Positions 45,251-57,874 of a stretch of DNA of 64,000 nt are shown here, piece by piece. The stretch lies in assembly GCA_003586115.2 (NCBI GenBank), contig QVOM02000025.1, positions 42,390,522-42,454,521 of the forward strand, given 5' to 3'. Source of the stretch: Salvator merianae. Taxonomy: Eukaryota; Chordata; Lepidosauria; Squamata; Teiidae. The notes below the pieces were generated by a model, which worked only from the letters and a program-made list of their open reading frames with translations, searched no databases and had not been told where the DNA came from. The position numbers and the translations under genes are program-made. The first letter of the stretch is position 1; every line of letters begins with the position of its first letter.

Positions 45251-47180
45251 CCAGTTTTTGGAGACTAGAAGATATAAACGTAGAGGGGTGCCCTGTTTTT
45301 TTAAAAAGCTAGTTCAGGAAGCTTGCACAAGTGAATCTCCAGAACATGCAGGGGGCTGTGACAGCCCCCGTTGCTCATTGTCTCTGTTAGGTCACTGGTC
45401 TTTGCGGGAGAGGCAGGAAGGGGGTACAAATATCATTCTTTCCTTCGGCCAAGATTTCTTTGTATATGCTCATAGGTATGAATTTGAAAGGGCTGCTCTA
45501 CTCCAAATAGGCTTTACTATAAAATAACAGGATCACTAGATGAACAAATAGGCATTTATCTATAAACACTTTGCAGGAGTTTTGTTTTGTGGTGTGTATT
45601 GTGTGTGTTGAAAGTCTGGGCTGAGAGTTTGAGAAGCATGTTGTGTATGCAGTTGAAGATTGCTATGCAAGCAGCTGCAGACTGGCCTGCCAGTGACCTT
45701 GACCTAGACCCAGTGCTGGTGCCCTTTCTGTCTGTTTCTCTAGGGCAGAGATGAAATTCTGTCTCCATTTTAGCTCGCTCAGTTGGGAAGAATCTCTCAT
45801 GCCGCTGCTGTGGCTATTGGTTTGGCTTGATGGTTTTTCTGTCTCCCTCACCTCCGCAATTCTAAATTTTATTATCCCTTTGCCCCAGCCATTTGTAAGG
45901 GATACTAGCATTTAATAAACTACAAGGTGCAACGGTTTTTCAGAAGACAGTCTGGGAAAAAAACCAAGCTTTTGAGATGTGGTTCCCCATTTCCTGAGCT
46001 TTGGTGCTTAGTTGAAAAGCATTTTCAGGATTTTCTAGTATATAGAGCTCTGGGAAGAAGAGGGCATGCTACACTCCTGTAAAGGGGCTGTAAATTATTC
46101 CTTTTGTATATTTCAGACTTTTTAAAAAGCTAGATCTGTTATTAAAACTTAGGTAAAATATTTAAATAAGCATAAGCGTTTGATCTTAAAGCTGTTGGGA
46201 TGCTGTTTGTATTCAGTGAGAAATAGGCATTATATCACCTTCTTTAGGCAGCACAGTCCGCAGGCAACACAGTCCGTTCTTGCTATAGGTCCATATGGAA
46301 AGTACAGAAGATTGAAAGTGTTAGTTTGGGCAGTGTCAATGCTAACTCTATTCTTCCTCAGTTCCATGCGCTTGTGTAGGCAAGTCCTTACATATTCTGT
46401 TACTAGTTCCTAGTAACACATAAGAGGATGACATAGCAACACACACATCGTGTAGCAATTAGACAATAAACCAATCTGGGGATGAAAGCAAAATCCATTG
46501 CTTGAAGAATACACCTGGCATATTTTGTTATTCTTTCCTAGCATGCGGCAAATTTATCATAAGAGAATAGGACGCTTGTGTCTTAACTATCCATATTCCA
46601 AACTTGATAAATGGCAGCTGCACCCCTAAAGTGGCTTACCAAACGTAAGTCCTGTTGAATTTAGCATGCTTCCATTTGAGTAAATGTATTTATGACTGGG
46701 CCCTCAACTTAGCAAATATATTTATAAGTATTTTTAATCATGAATCATTGATATGCATCCATTTCGAAACACTTTCATATATATGCAGAACTGTGATCCC
46801 CACAAGAAGGTTTTTTTAGGACTTACTCAAAGGATTGAAGTTTTGTAAGTTATTCAAGATCACCTTTTTTCCATGACGGAAATAAAAATGTGGGGCCCAC
46901 TTGCTTAATGGGAGGCTAAGATAAATACATAAGAAACTTGTGTTGAATTTAAATGCATGCCTTGCAAGAATAGTTATATGCAGGTTAAACTTGACAATTA
47001 TGATAATTAAAATGATGTAATTAAAGGACTGAAGAAAACGGCAGTGAGTAGGAGAATATCATTACTCAAAAATAACTTGCAGCTTATAGTAAAGACTAGA
47101 ACAAACATCCAGCTCCTGTCCTTGGCACATGTAAGCATTTCCCCATGTGCTTCTTGACAAATTAAATTGCTGGAGTGGGG
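45251..47180. other. Intron 1 stretch, mostly unassigned
   Basis: No exon is visible. A decayed reptile repeat ('aaacgtaagtcctgttgaattt', 'ccatttgagtaaatg') is present near 46,625-46,700. The rest shows no family match. Confidence 0.45.
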
Positions 47181-47184
47181 CAGC

Positions 47185-47285
47185 AGTTAAAATGTGAGGC
47201 TATTACTAGAGAAACCTGTGTTGAAGTCCTTACTTGGCACTAAAATTTTTGTAACCTTAGAGGAGCCTCAGGTTGCATCCAGAGT
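47185..47285 (+). repeat. Squamate tRNA-related SINE, 5' part
   Basis: The blocks 'gcagcagttaaaatgtgagg', 'ctattactagagaaacctgtg' and 'ttgaagtccttacttggcac' resemble the SINE head. It is divergent and ends before the 'gtgaccttgggccagt' block. Confidence 0.5.
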
Positions 47286-47817
47286 CAAAAACACATAATT
47301 ATTTTGTAATTATATCTGATTTGCCGGACAGGATCATACTTCTCACAATATAGTCCTGGAATATAGACCTGATTTACCGGGTTATCGTTACTCTGAGAAA
47401 ACTAACTACCGTAGTGCAATTACAAGATATTCCATAATTGCAGCTTAATCTGTATTACTGCATAAGAAGTACAGTGAGAGTTCAGCATAAGCTCTGGCTA
47501 CTTCATGTGATAATATTGGTCATTTGTACGGTGCGATGGGAGAGTTAGGTGATGTGGGAAGGAAATCTCACAGCAGTAATGTCACGCTGCTGCTGCGGGA
47601 AACGCTAACACATGGAGTATTGATCTAATGTCTAGACAATGTGTAATAATTCCGGATGTGCTTTATGCTGGTAGATAGATAAATTGCGGAATAAATAAGT
47701 GATACCTAGAGGCGACCCCTTTTTCTCACTTGTTGCTACCTCACAGAAGTGTTGTGAGAATGTAGGCCATTTGCACCATCTTTTGAGCTTCTTGTAGGAA
47801 ATGTGAACTGTTTATTT

Positions 47818-48035
47818 ATTTGTATTTTTATCCCGCCCTGTATCTGAAGGTCTCAAGAGTCTCAAGACAGGTTGCAACAGTAAAAAAATTAAACGAACCC
47901 ACTAAAAACATGAACAGTGCCTGAAAGTGGGGAGGGGAAATTGTTCCTCAGCCAAAGGCCAGGTGAATAGGCATGTCTTCTAAACTATATAAAAAGAAGA
48001 TGCCTCATACACCTGAGTGCAACATCAATAATCAC
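47818..48035 (-). repeat. CR1-like LINE 3' end, minus
   Basis: The left edge 'tttatttgtatttttatcccgccctgtatctgaaggtctcaag' is the reversed CR1-type 3' terminus. Further right, 'agccaaaggccaggtgaata' and 'ggcatgtcttctaaa' follow the same layout as 18,245-18,555. It has a truncated C-terminal coding part and no intact frame. Confidence 0.7.
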
Positions 48036-48469
48036 ACTGTAGGATATTTTAACTGTGCTATATCATATTTGGAAACAACCCCCAAAGTTGCCTTTAATTG
48101 TGGGGCAGCTGGCTGCTTTAGGAAGGGAAACCTCAGAGCTCCTTAGCATGTAAAGCTCACTTGCCCAACCCTCAGAATCAAAATCTAGAATTGATAGCTA
48201 TTTAACAGTACAAAGTTAAGACTGAATGTACTATAATGCCTGTCATTTATCAGACGTATTTACGACTCAATTACAAATTCAACTCTTGTGATTTAATTAT
48301 GTGTTCTATGTCTTTTATAAACTTTGAGATTATGCTGAATTATGTGGCCATATATTTACCAGAATACAAGAAAATGTTCCTATGTACTCTTCAAAGCAAA
48401 CAAGTAAAAAACAATCCTGGGGCAGCATGCCTTTGCTGTGGTTTGCAATGTCACCTAAAATTTAGATTT

Positions 48470-48830
48470 CAGTGCAGTGTAGTAGCTAGAGTATTGGACT
48501 GGGATATGAGATTGATTACCTGGTGACTTTGGGCCAGTAACTGTTTCTTAGCCTGAAAGCAGCCTGGTAATTCCTACCAGCTAGTGTTCCCATCTCACCT
48601 GTAATTTACGTTAAATGCCAGAAAATACATTTCCAAAATGCATTTTCCAGGCTTTAGTGTGGATGAGAAGTGGAATGGGAATGCTAGCTGCCACATGCTA
48701 ACAACTCTAAGCCACTTTGTGGCCATTATTCTAGCCTAGCTCAAAGGATTGCTATGAGGATAAAATAAGATGAGGCTTATTACCTTACTCTTTTTGGAGG
48801 AAAAGCAAGATATAAAATTTATTTATTTAT
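48470..48830 (+). repeat. Squamate SINE interrupted by a small insertion
   Basis: The head (gtgtagtagctagagtattgg, ctggtgactttgggccagta, actgtttcttagcctga) stops at 48,554 and the body resumes at 48,732 (tagcctagctcaaaggattg, tatgaggataaaataagatg, aaagcaagatataaaattta). The 178-bp insert lies between repeats of tagcct (48,549-48,554 and 48,732-48,737). The insert has inverted ends (ctagtgttcccat and ctagcattcccat) near 48,582 and 48,690, so a MITE inserted into the SINE. Confidence 0.7.
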
Positions 48831-48978
48831 GGAATATGTAGCCCACCTTTCTTTTGCAGCACTCAGAATGGCCCATATGATTCTCCTCCACCTTGCAGCC
48901 ATTGTTTTAGCTTGAGAAGCAGTAACTGGCTCAAGGTCACCCAGATGTTTCCATGGTGAAAGGGGGATTTGAAACCAA
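48831..48978 (-). repeat. Squamate SINE 3' part, minus, tail-to-tail with previous
   Basis: The sequence 'gcccacctttcttttgcagc', 'aagcagtaactggctcaagg', 'tcacccagatgtttccatgg', 'gggggatttgaaacc' is the reversed SINE body and head. It abuts the tail of the plus-strand copy in an AT-rich junction (tttatttattta). Confidence 0.7.
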
Positions 48979-48984
48979 GGGTAG

Positions 48985-49590
48985 AATCCACATGGTTGTC
49001 TTGGGCCATGCCACCAGGGATCTTGATGTATAGCGTCCACTCAGCACTGGGCACCTTAAGGAGGCCAGACTCTTATGGTGTGTGGTGGCTGCACATCACC
49101 TGTATCTGGCCTACTCAGCACCTAGAATTCACAACTAGGGAAGTTTGCAGATCAAGTAAAACTACTCTGCAGATACAGTGTGGGCTGGGATCACTCCTAC
49201 TCTTGCTATGAAAAAGCCAGGAGTGGCAGGAGAAGCCCATACCCTGTTCTGGAGCCTGATGTTATTTCTCCAGGATCCCAAAATGGCTCATTTCTGGGGA
49301 CATTTCCAGAGCCTAGCAAAATATTACTGGTTTACAACTTCCAAGACCATGGGACACAACCTAACATACAGCTGTGCACATGCTTGATGATATGCACAGT
49401 TGCGCTGATGTCATCACATATGTGTGTGGCAATGCAAGAGTCATGTACATGTACAATGGTTATGCCAGTGTGCATTAAATCCCCACCCATGGACTGGGCT
49501 AAAATGGCTACTAGACTATATGAAAAAGGTCCTTCATCTACTGGATGTGAATCCGTCCTTGGGAGCCGTATAAAGCTTTTAGAGAGAACC
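48985..49590. repeat. Probable GGGCC-group MITE debris
   Basis: Segments such as 'ctccaggatcccaaaatgg', 'ggggacatttccagagcc' and 'ggcccatgccaccaggga' resemble the inside of the GGGCC-group MITEs, but ends and target duplication could not be placed. Confidence 0.35.
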
Positions 49591-49847
49591 AGGACTGTGA
49601 GGTGAAGGCTCTGCAGCCGTTCACCGAATGGCCATTTGGCACATCCCTAGTCACAAGTAGTTGGCTTCTGTAGACCCATTTAATCTCACTGGTCCTGAAG
49701 TTGTTCAGGTGTGCATGGCATCCATATAGGGATATAGGAGTGACTGTGTTAGTGGTGAAGGGTGTATGTGGACTTTTTATACAGAATCTCTTAATCAGAG
49801 GTCTTTCTGAAAAGACTGCAAGTGTGTATGTTCCACATTGTTCCTTT

Positions 49848-49884
49848 CTTCCTTCCTTCCTTCCTTCCTTCCTTCCTTCCTTCC
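49848..49884. repeat. TTCC microsatellite (~37 bp)
   Basis: A near-perfect TTCC tract on the plus strand (homopyrimidine), followed by gtgtgttgc. Confidence 0.95.
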
Positions 49885-50654
49885 GTGTGTTGCAGGAGGG
49901 ATTCCCTGTATGCCTTGTAAAAGTTTCCAGAACTTTTTATAGCAGAAAGCAATCGCTCAGAAAAAAAAGCAATAGCAATTGCCCAAGCCAGAGTTTATGC
50001 TAAATTGTTTATAGGAAAGAAGAACATGCAAATACTAGTGTAATCTATGCAATGTTTTCATTAATTACATAGCATATGTTGGCTGGAGCTCTGGCTGCAG
50101 CAGATATAAATTGCTTGTGCTTTGAGCCAGACTTGAGGAAGTATCAGCTGTGATATTACAATGCAAGGACTCTAGGATATTGTTAATTCTACACAGTACA
50201 AAATTTTCATCCAGTTCCTTTTATTTATGTTAGCTTTCAGAATATAAGTCAATATTTTACATATACATGTAGATGTAGATGTATCTGCATCTGTAGCAAT
50301 GTTGATTTTTTTTATATAGGACCTTAGTAGATTTCATGAACATTGAGTTGAATATGAAATATATGTTAATATAAGGGGAAATGGGAAATGTTTGCATAAA
50401 CGGGGATATAGCAGATGATGAAGTTTATGTGGAACTAGTGGCAACTAGCCAAAATCAAGAAGTTTACTCCGAAGAAAAGATATGTGTAAGAAAGGAAGTC
50501 TCCAATTTAGTTTCCTGTGTTATAGGGAACCAATATGCCCCCTACAGATGTAGGTTTCCGTTATTTCTTATAGCTGGGAGTTGAAATCCGATGGGGTTGG
50601 TCTACATTTCTAGTTTTACCAGTTTTTAGCAAACAGGAAAGGACTATTTGATAG
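49885..50654. other. Intron 1 stretch, no feature recognised
   Basis: AT-rich unique-looking sequence. A 67-codon frame at 50,381-50,584 has no motif and no splice context. Confidence 0.45.
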
Positions 50655-50862
50655 CAGTATGGGATTGTGCTAGAATGTTGGACAAAGGAAGAGCTGAGTT
50701 TGAATTCCCACAGCCATGGAGGTATGCTGGGTAACCTTGGGTTGGTCAGTGCTTCTTGGCCTAACTTACCTCCAGGAGTTTTGTAAGGATACAAGGGAAG
50801 GGAGAAGAATAATGGATGCTGGAAGAAAAGTAAGATATAAATGTTGTACATAAATAAAAAGA
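50655..50862 (+). repeat. Squamate tRNA-related SINE, near full length
   Basis: All blocks are present in order: head 'gtgctagaatgttggacaaa', box-B-like 'gagtttgaattccca', 'gctgggtaaccttgggttgg', 'tcagtgcttcttggcctaac', 'ttacctccaggagttttg', 'taaggatacaagggaaggg', and tail 'agtaagatataaatgttg' then 'tacataaataaaaa'. It is the best reference copy of the family in this window. Confidence 0.78.
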
Positions 50863-51575
50863 GAGCTTGAAGAGCAGAACAGACAAAACTGCTCAGAATA
50901 TTGTATATTTAGATGTATGCCTTTGATATTAATTTCTGTAAGGGTGAGCATATGTAACAGCTTTTGGAAATATGAAACTCTATCACCTTGCTGGAGTATT
51001 CTACGGTTTACTGAGAAAATGTATGTGAAGTCTTTTGAGTACTGACTGCCATAGAAATGTCAAATGAGGAAAACCAGTGTTTCTTTCTCTCTGATGATAC
51101 ATGGTAATAATGGCCATTAAATATGTGGGCCCAAGTTCAAGGCAATTTTAGGCATAGTTAGATTGCATCCAAAGCTACAACAACAGGTGCTCTAAGGAAG
51201 CCCAAGAGATGTAGTGGTCAAATGCTAGAAGTGCCCACTGCTGTACAGCACACTTGAGAAGGATGCTGGAGAGCCTTGAATTGCCTTCTGTTATGCTAGT
51301 ATTCAGGGCAGGTTTAACTGCTCTGAAAGCAGCTGGCAAGAGCTACCTTCTGTCAACTCCAAAGATTTTGGGGGGTGACATGCAGATCATTTGGCAGATG
51401 CATGCCCCAGTGACAGGAAGAAGTATCCTTGCTTTGGCATGCCTTGTGTCACTGAGGTATGGATCTTGGTAAAGTCTGGGATCTGCAACAAGAGATCCCA
51501 GGCTGCTATGGAAATATTCTTGTACTGTACTATATTGATCAAGGTCTCTGCCACTTGTAAATTGCAGGTCATAGT
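50863..51575. other. Intron 1 stretch, no clear feature
   Basis: No exon. Part of 51,225-51,570 has MITE-like composition (catgccccagtgac, ggcatgccttgtg) but could not be bounded. Confidence 0.4.
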
Positions 51576-51581
51576 GACATA

Positions 51582-51988
51582 GGCCATTTCTGCATCTACC
51601 TGTGCCTGCTCGGAATCAGTGGATGTGGAATAGCCTGGCTCACTGATCCCAACCACAGGAATGTGCAGGCTAGATCAGCTCATGCTGAAGGCGTACGCCC
51701 ATGCCTCTGACAGCTAGGAACAAAAAGTTCCTAGCCTCGGGGTCTTGGAGAGTACTTTTGGCAGTATGCTATGGTGTGCTGCTGAAAGGTGTCCCCTGGT
51801 AGTCCCAAATACTGGATAATCCTGTGTTCCGGATCAGGGCCATGCTGGTCTACTAGTGATAAGGATTAAGGGCTGCTTAATCAGGATCATACTGTGTCTT
51901 ATGCACACACAGTGGACTATGTGCAGATCTATGAGGCCTAGAAGTGTTCTACTCTTAATCCATATTAAGGATCTGTGCAGAAAGACCC
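51582..51988. mobile_element. GGGCC-group MITE, 3-bp TSD ATA
   Basis: Left end ggccatttctgcatctacc, right end reverse-complemented gggtctttctgcacagatcc. Both flanks are ata (51,579-51,581 and 51,989-51,991). The inside is non-coding. Similar in plan to the other members, with a distinct centre. Confidence 0.8.
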
Positions 51989-51991
51989 ATA

Positions 51992-53864
51992 GATTCCGGA
52001 TCCCCTGGATTTTTGTACATCCATCACTGGCATCATTTTTCTTCATTTTCAGAAGAGATTCTAATTGCATTTTGAGGAAGCTGAAGGGATGAATTTAACA
52101 AAATGAGACCATATGCCTGCCTACATTTACAGTCATAAACTGAAGGATGGATCACCTCAAGTAGGAAGGGATTCAGTTATTTTTGGCAACAATCATTGAA
52201 TGTAAAAAGCAACAAACTTACTCTTTTTAGAAAAATGCTTCTCCCCAGTTTGAGACCTATGGTTCTATGGCAAATTTATATTTATTTTTTTATATATTGC
52301 ATGCTCTTAAAATACATTGCAGAGGGAACTGCTTCGTACATGCAGAGTGAGGGATTTCTGTACTGGATCAAAGATTGTTTATGCAGACTTTTAGGAAAAA
52401 GGCCAGTTCACTTTTTTCACCTTTTCCGCTCTGCTGTCAACTCATACCTCAGTATTCTGCAAATTCTGAAACATCTGTCTTGTATTTGGGTGGCTCCATT
52501 TTGCTTCAAAACTAGAGGGCAATTAACTAAGTTTGCTTATTGGAGAAGGAAAAAAATTGGCATTTGCTACAGATTCCTATTTCCAGTTGAGGCTGTAGAG
52601 TTTACTAGTAAAATTTAAGGTATGCAAAGTTGGCTGTTCTTAATCTTTAGTACTTGCTGAGAAATGCTAGGTGTGCAAGTTCCTGTTTAAAATACTTCCT
52701 GTTTATTATTTTTAACATTTAACTGCTGCCATGATATATAGCTCATTGTTGAAAAGAGGATCCACGTAGAGAAGATTATTATTGTAACCTCACATGTGAT
52801 AATAAATGTGTTACTACCATCATCACAGACATTATGTGAGTTTACTGGATCTTTTTCTTTCTTTTTATGATGAAAATGGTAAAAGTAAGTGTGGTCCATT
52901 ATTTAAAATATTTGGGTCTTATTTCTGTTTTCTTGTGTTTCTCTTGAACTGCCATGCAGTGGTATAGCTGTGATCTGTGTTTTTCTTCCCCGTTTGTTTA
53001 TTTTTCAAAGTGTAATTTTTTGCTTGATATGTGTGTTGAAAGTTATCATATTTTCAGATTTGACAAAGCTCTTGATAGTGTACAAATGCTGACTTATTTC
53101 AAGTAGTCTCTGGTACTCCTATCTTCCTTTGGAAGACATTAGGGACATAAACTGAGGTAAAGTTCAAGTGTTAACTCTATAAACAACCCCAATAAGAGGG
53201 ACAACTGTGTCCAGGGAAACGGAGAACAGAATGTATTCTTTCAATGAATGACAAAATCATCACCCAGTTTGTAAAAGTGATTCCCTCTCCAACCTGTCAA
53301 ATGCAGGGGCAGGGGGAGAGATTAAGAAAAGATATAAAACCGAAAGGGTAGGAAGTGCTGGTCAGTAGTAATTTTACATAATTGAGTCAAAACAGATCCA
53401 ACAACAATATAATGGAAGCATAACTTACAGATGAGGACTTTTTGGGAAAGCAAAAGGGCTTCTAACATGAAACTTCACAGAGATATGTGTTATCAGCATC
53501 TTCACTTACTTTGCAAATAATAACACTGTCCCTATCCCCCTCCAATTGAGCTTATTTTCTGCTCCTGATTTCAGAGTGTAACACTGCAAACCACACAACT
53601 TATCTATAAATACATGGCTTATTTCATGATTCTAAAGTAAGCTGTGATATATATTTTATAAGGAAGTACTGTTGCAGAGAAATACACATGTCACATTTCA
53701 AGGAGTACACCAACAGACACTAATTCAGGACACATTCTACCTGTTTTTCTTTTTCTTGTACTTTCTTCCTTAGTTTGTAAGCTGATTTTCTGTGATGTCA
53801 AAATGGAAAAGGCTGTGGATCAATGGCGGGGATAGATTATGGGTTTTCTCCATCTTGCTCTCTT
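51992..53864. other. Intron 1 stretch, no exon recognised
   Basis: A 140-codon plus frame at 52,196-52,618 is hydrophobic with no domain and no convincing splice sites. The part 53,380-53,700 looks unique and repeat-free. Otherwise unassigned AT-rich sequence. Confidence 0.4.
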
Positions 53865-53865
53865 C

Positions 53866-53990
53866 TCACAAAGGGCCTGCTAATGTGACTATTCTGAGAG
53901 GCAGTAACTGGTCCAAGGTCATCTGGTAATCTTCCCAGAACCCTGCTATTTTCATATCTCAGCCCAACACTAGACCAATAGTCTTACCTG
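53866..53990 (-). repeat. Squamate SINE fragment, minus
   Basis: The order 'ctgagaggcagtaactggtcc', 'aaggtcatctggtaatc' and 'cagcccaacactagaccaatag' is the reversed SINE head (ctattggtctagtgttgggc ... gatgaccttggaccagt). Confidence 0.65.
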
Positions 53991-55242
53991 ATTCAAAGAA
54001 GGTTCCTATGTTCTACCTTCCGAAGTATTGAATATGCTGGAGATCTAAACTAAAAGGCCCTGCAAAGATGACTGTTAACATTTTGGGCAACATTTTACTA
54101 CCTCTTAGCAGCTTAAAAATTAATATGTTTTCAAGAAAAAGCATCATTATTGGGTCTCACCCAAACAATTAAATAAAGGTGGCTCTTGAACACTCCTGGA
54201 GCCTGGCTGGCAAATGTTTCCATCCTGATGAGGCACACAGACAATCTAAGGCATGAAATCTGCCCTTGGAGGTACCATAGACTCAGGGTGCAAGAGATAA
54301 CTCTGAGGCCATATTGTGCCCTCAGTTATTTCTTCTATAATCCTGTAGAGTGATGCTAGAAGAGGAGATGAGTTACCAGGGGTGATTTCCATACAACTAG
54401 TGTAGTGTTGGACAGAAAATGGCCAAATTCCGAGCTCATTTCTGTTCCAATGATAGATAGCGACAGTGGGAAGCCTTGCACCTGTGGAACTTTCATTCTG
54501 CAACTGCAAGGTTTTCAGAGGCCAGGAAGTGACCCCCTGTGACTGGGACACTTTCCGCCTCTGGGGCGGATCCCTACTTTCCCTCCATTAACATGGCCTG
54601 TTTGTCAGCCATCCTAGCGTTTGTCCTTTTGACTCCATCTCTTGCAGCTATCTAGTTTTTCTGGAGCACTTTCTCATCTCCCACTCCGTTTTGTTCCACA
54701 GTTGATAGGGAGATCAGAGCGAGGCTTCCAGATAGATACTGTTCTTTCCCACTGTCCTCAAAGACCCAGTTCATTCATGAGCTGATACTGATGCTCATGC
54801 AATTATTTGAACCCTGAAACTGTGGCAGATGTAGATTTATTATATTTATAATATATAGCATTTATGTGTTTTCTATAGGTCATCCAGTAAAATTGATCTC
54901 TGAAAAGTCTGACAATGTGGAATAGTAAATTAGTAAAATAATAAATATACAAAATTATAAAAACAATTGAAGCATGAAAATGGTCGTTGGAGATAAAAGG
55001 CTGAGTCCTGACTTAGAATAAGCCTATTGAAATCAGCAGGACTTAACTAACTTAAATTAGATTGATTTTAGTGGTTTTGTTCTGAAATTGATTAAAATAA
55101 ATCACTTCAGGATCTTCACTGTGCATTGCACTGGTAGGACCAGAGGCTGGGGTGATCCAAGGTGTAGCAAACATAGTATATTGTTTTGTAGATTACGTAA
55201 AGATGCAAGATTATTTTGTTTAAATCTGGCAAATATGACAGG
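53991..55242. other. Intron 1 stretch with minor repeat trace
   Basis: No exon. A 101-codon minus frame (54,246-54,551) has no clear motif. A decayed 'ctgacttagaataagcctattgaaatc' reptile repeat is visible at 55,003-55,080. Confidence 0.4.
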
Positions 55243-55415
55243 TAGTCATAGCTCAGAGGTAGAGCTATCTGTCTGAGAAGTAGAGAGTCATACTTTTGGT
55301 TCCTGGCATCTTCTGGAAAGAAGGTTTGGCAAACCACTTCTACATCTTTGCCAAGGAAACTGCATGGATATGCCTATGCGGTCAGCCAACCCTCTGTTTC
55401 AAGGACAGTCAGTGT
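55243..55415 (+). repeat. tRNA-derived SINE (second family)
   Basis: The head 'tagtcatagctcagaggtagagc' carries an A-box-like tagctcagagg, and 'ttttggttcctggcatc' stands where the B box should be. The body 'ggtttggcaaaccacttcta', 'catctttgccaaggaaactg', 'catggatatgcctatgcgg' is shared with 61,628-61,775. Not a functional tRNA. Confidence 0.72.
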
Positions 55416-56212
55416 TTCTTTTCCTTTAATGACAGATAAAGAAATATCATTCTGCTTACCGGTTGTGGCAATAATGTTGTGCATCCGTACTCTCTTCTGT
55501 GGATGAAGAGGGCATTGGTTTTCAAGCACCCACACTGTTAATTAGTTCATTTGGCAAACTCCCAGCCATTGATTGTTTGACACAGAATCCATACAGTTTA
55601 ATTCTTCCTAATCTTAAATATGTTTTAAGTCGGAGGTGAGGAACTGTCATCCTGTAGAAGCTGCTGCATGCTGAGACCATCAACATTTAGTGGGAGACAG
55701 TTTTCCCATCCCTGCTGAAGAAGACGAGTCTTCAGTCCTCACTTTTCATTAACTATTCCCAAATTATTCATTCTGTATTTTAGATCTACTATTCATCTAA
55801 GGGAAATTAACCACCTATAAACCATACAGCCTTGACATGTTTTGGACAGCATCCTTGGACTCTAATGGGAGCGACTGGTATGTGGCAGCAGAGCACTGCC
55901 ACAGTGGGAACAGGAGCAGGAGATCAAATGGCTGAGGTTCGAAAGAAGCTCTCCATGGCCTCTGCAGAAGCCTAATTCATGGTGAATTCACAGTGAAGGG
56001 CTCGTACTCCAACTCTACTAGAAGGGATGACCTCAGAGGGAAACCCCACTCGACCATCACCACTTTTAGCGTCTGATACAGGAGGAGGCTGCATCTGGAG
56101 TAGGAACATGCAGCCACCCTGCCCCTGAATAATCACAGTCCTCCATTTTACATGTAAACCGATTCAGAGAGCTCTGCTGCATTCAAATCCATGAGGCATA
56201 ATCTATTGCCTG
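55416..56212. other. Intron 1 stretch, nothing recognised
   Basis: Unassigned sequence. The GC-richer part 55,850-56,130 has no family match or open frame of note. Confidence 0.4.
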
Positions 56213-56274
56213 TTTCCTTCTTTCCTTCCTTCCTTCCTTCCTTCCTTCCTTCCTTCCTTCCTTCCTTCCTTCCT
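56213..56274. repeat. TTCC microsatellite (~60 bp)
   Basis: About 15 units of TTCC, nearly perfect. It is the longest simple repeat in the window and is homopyrimidine on the coding strand of ZNF827. Confidence 0.95.
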
Positions 56275-57870
56275 GTCAGTTCTCTAGTTGAGACACTGTT
56301 GTAGCCTGATAGACAGAAGTTTAAAGGTTAATAGCTTCATGATAGCATATGTTTTCATGGATTAAAAGCCATTTCGTCAGCTTCTGAGTCTGCAAAATTT
56401 TGCTGCTAATTTTTTGCATCTCAATATCCTGCTCAGGAATAGTGTGGTATTTTAAAATGTGGACTCCATGTCAAATTCTAGAAGCCCTGCTAGGAAATGC
56501 TCTCAAAATTTTCGTTTGTCCACACTTCCTCTGCTTCCAGAAATCAAGGGAAGGCCTCTTACTATATTGATTATATGACCTTTGACTTGTTGTGGGTTGT
56601 AAGCTGGGCAGGGCCTTGAAAGGACAGGTCTAGGAGTGAGCAATGCCTATTCCACATGGAGAGCTCTGTTTTAGTGCATTAGCGTAGAAGTACTAGTAGC
56701 TTCCTAATCCTCTCTCGTTTGACTCTGCTTGTTAACCCCAAGCAATCCTCTCAGGGACCAAAAAAGCAGCTGTCTTTGGTGAAGAAAACACAGCACAGCA
56801 AAACAAACACAGTATTTCTTGAGTCTTCCCTCCTAACATATCCTAATGCCTTTTGGGGAAGTGTTGCTAAATACATTTTTTGAAGTGAGCATGAGAATTA
56901 TTGAAAGCTGAATCTTCTGGACTGGGAGGATGCTTGTAATCTAAAAGCAGGACAACATCTGAAAACCTTTTTCCTGAACCCCTGGGAACACTGCCATATT
57001 TAAAGTACATTGAGTGAACAGGAGAGAACAAGCTCACATAAGCATTGTAAATGGTCAATCAGGTGCGCAATGCTGACTAAATATAGTAGTGGACCTTACG
57101 GCTTACAAAATGAGGTGCAAACTAATTGAAAGCAATAATAAATCACCATTGTTAGATCTGCTTTGACCCTGTCTTAATGTTAGACTATTTATGCTTGAAT
57201 ACTGTCTACTAAAATGGCATGTGAAATTACTTTTCTCTTTTTGATATAAGCATAGTAAGTAATGAGGATTGTAGAGGGATTTTAACTGAACTTTTTTCCC
57301 TTATTCTGAGTTTTCCTTCCGTGTCCTAGGCAATATGTTCCACTCATGTCCCATGGAAGAGAGTAATAAATAAACTAGATGAAAGGGTTAGTAAATTTAA
57401 GTTTTATATCGCATTTGTTCTGATTTTTGTTGCCAAGGTATTGGTTTTAACTGGAGAATTTTTGCCAAATAATTACTAGTCAGAGCCTCTTGTCTAAGGA
57501 AACTTACCATCGTTCACAACCTCCATGCTAGGAAGAATCTATCAGTATAGTTAAGTCTTTAGAAGATTTGTGAGGTGACCACACGTGGAATGCCATGTAC
57601 AGCTTTGGTCACCATATCTCCCTCCTGTCAAAGAATATCGTAGAGGTAGAAAATATGTAAAAAAAACCCTAAAACTTTAGGAAGCGCAGACCCTCTCTGC
57701 AAAGAATTACAATGTTTGGGGTAAAGACAAGTTAATTAGGTCATGACAGCAATTTATAGTATTTTCAATATATACTGTGGTAAAAATAGATAAGAAGCAG
57801 TTTTCCTCATTTTTCATTATATTAGAACATATATTTCTCGGTCTCTCTTTCTACACTCTGGTACAGAATA
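56275..57870. other. Intron 1 stretch, no feature recognised
   Basis: No exon and no assignable repeat; ordinary AT-rich intronic sequence. Confidence 0.45.
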
Positions 57871-57874
57871 CATA

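Noticed and set aside
52196..52618. 140-codon plus frame as a possible gene
   Set aside because: Hydrophobic, AT-rich and motif-free, and it lies inside the inferred intron on the same strand without convincing splice sites.
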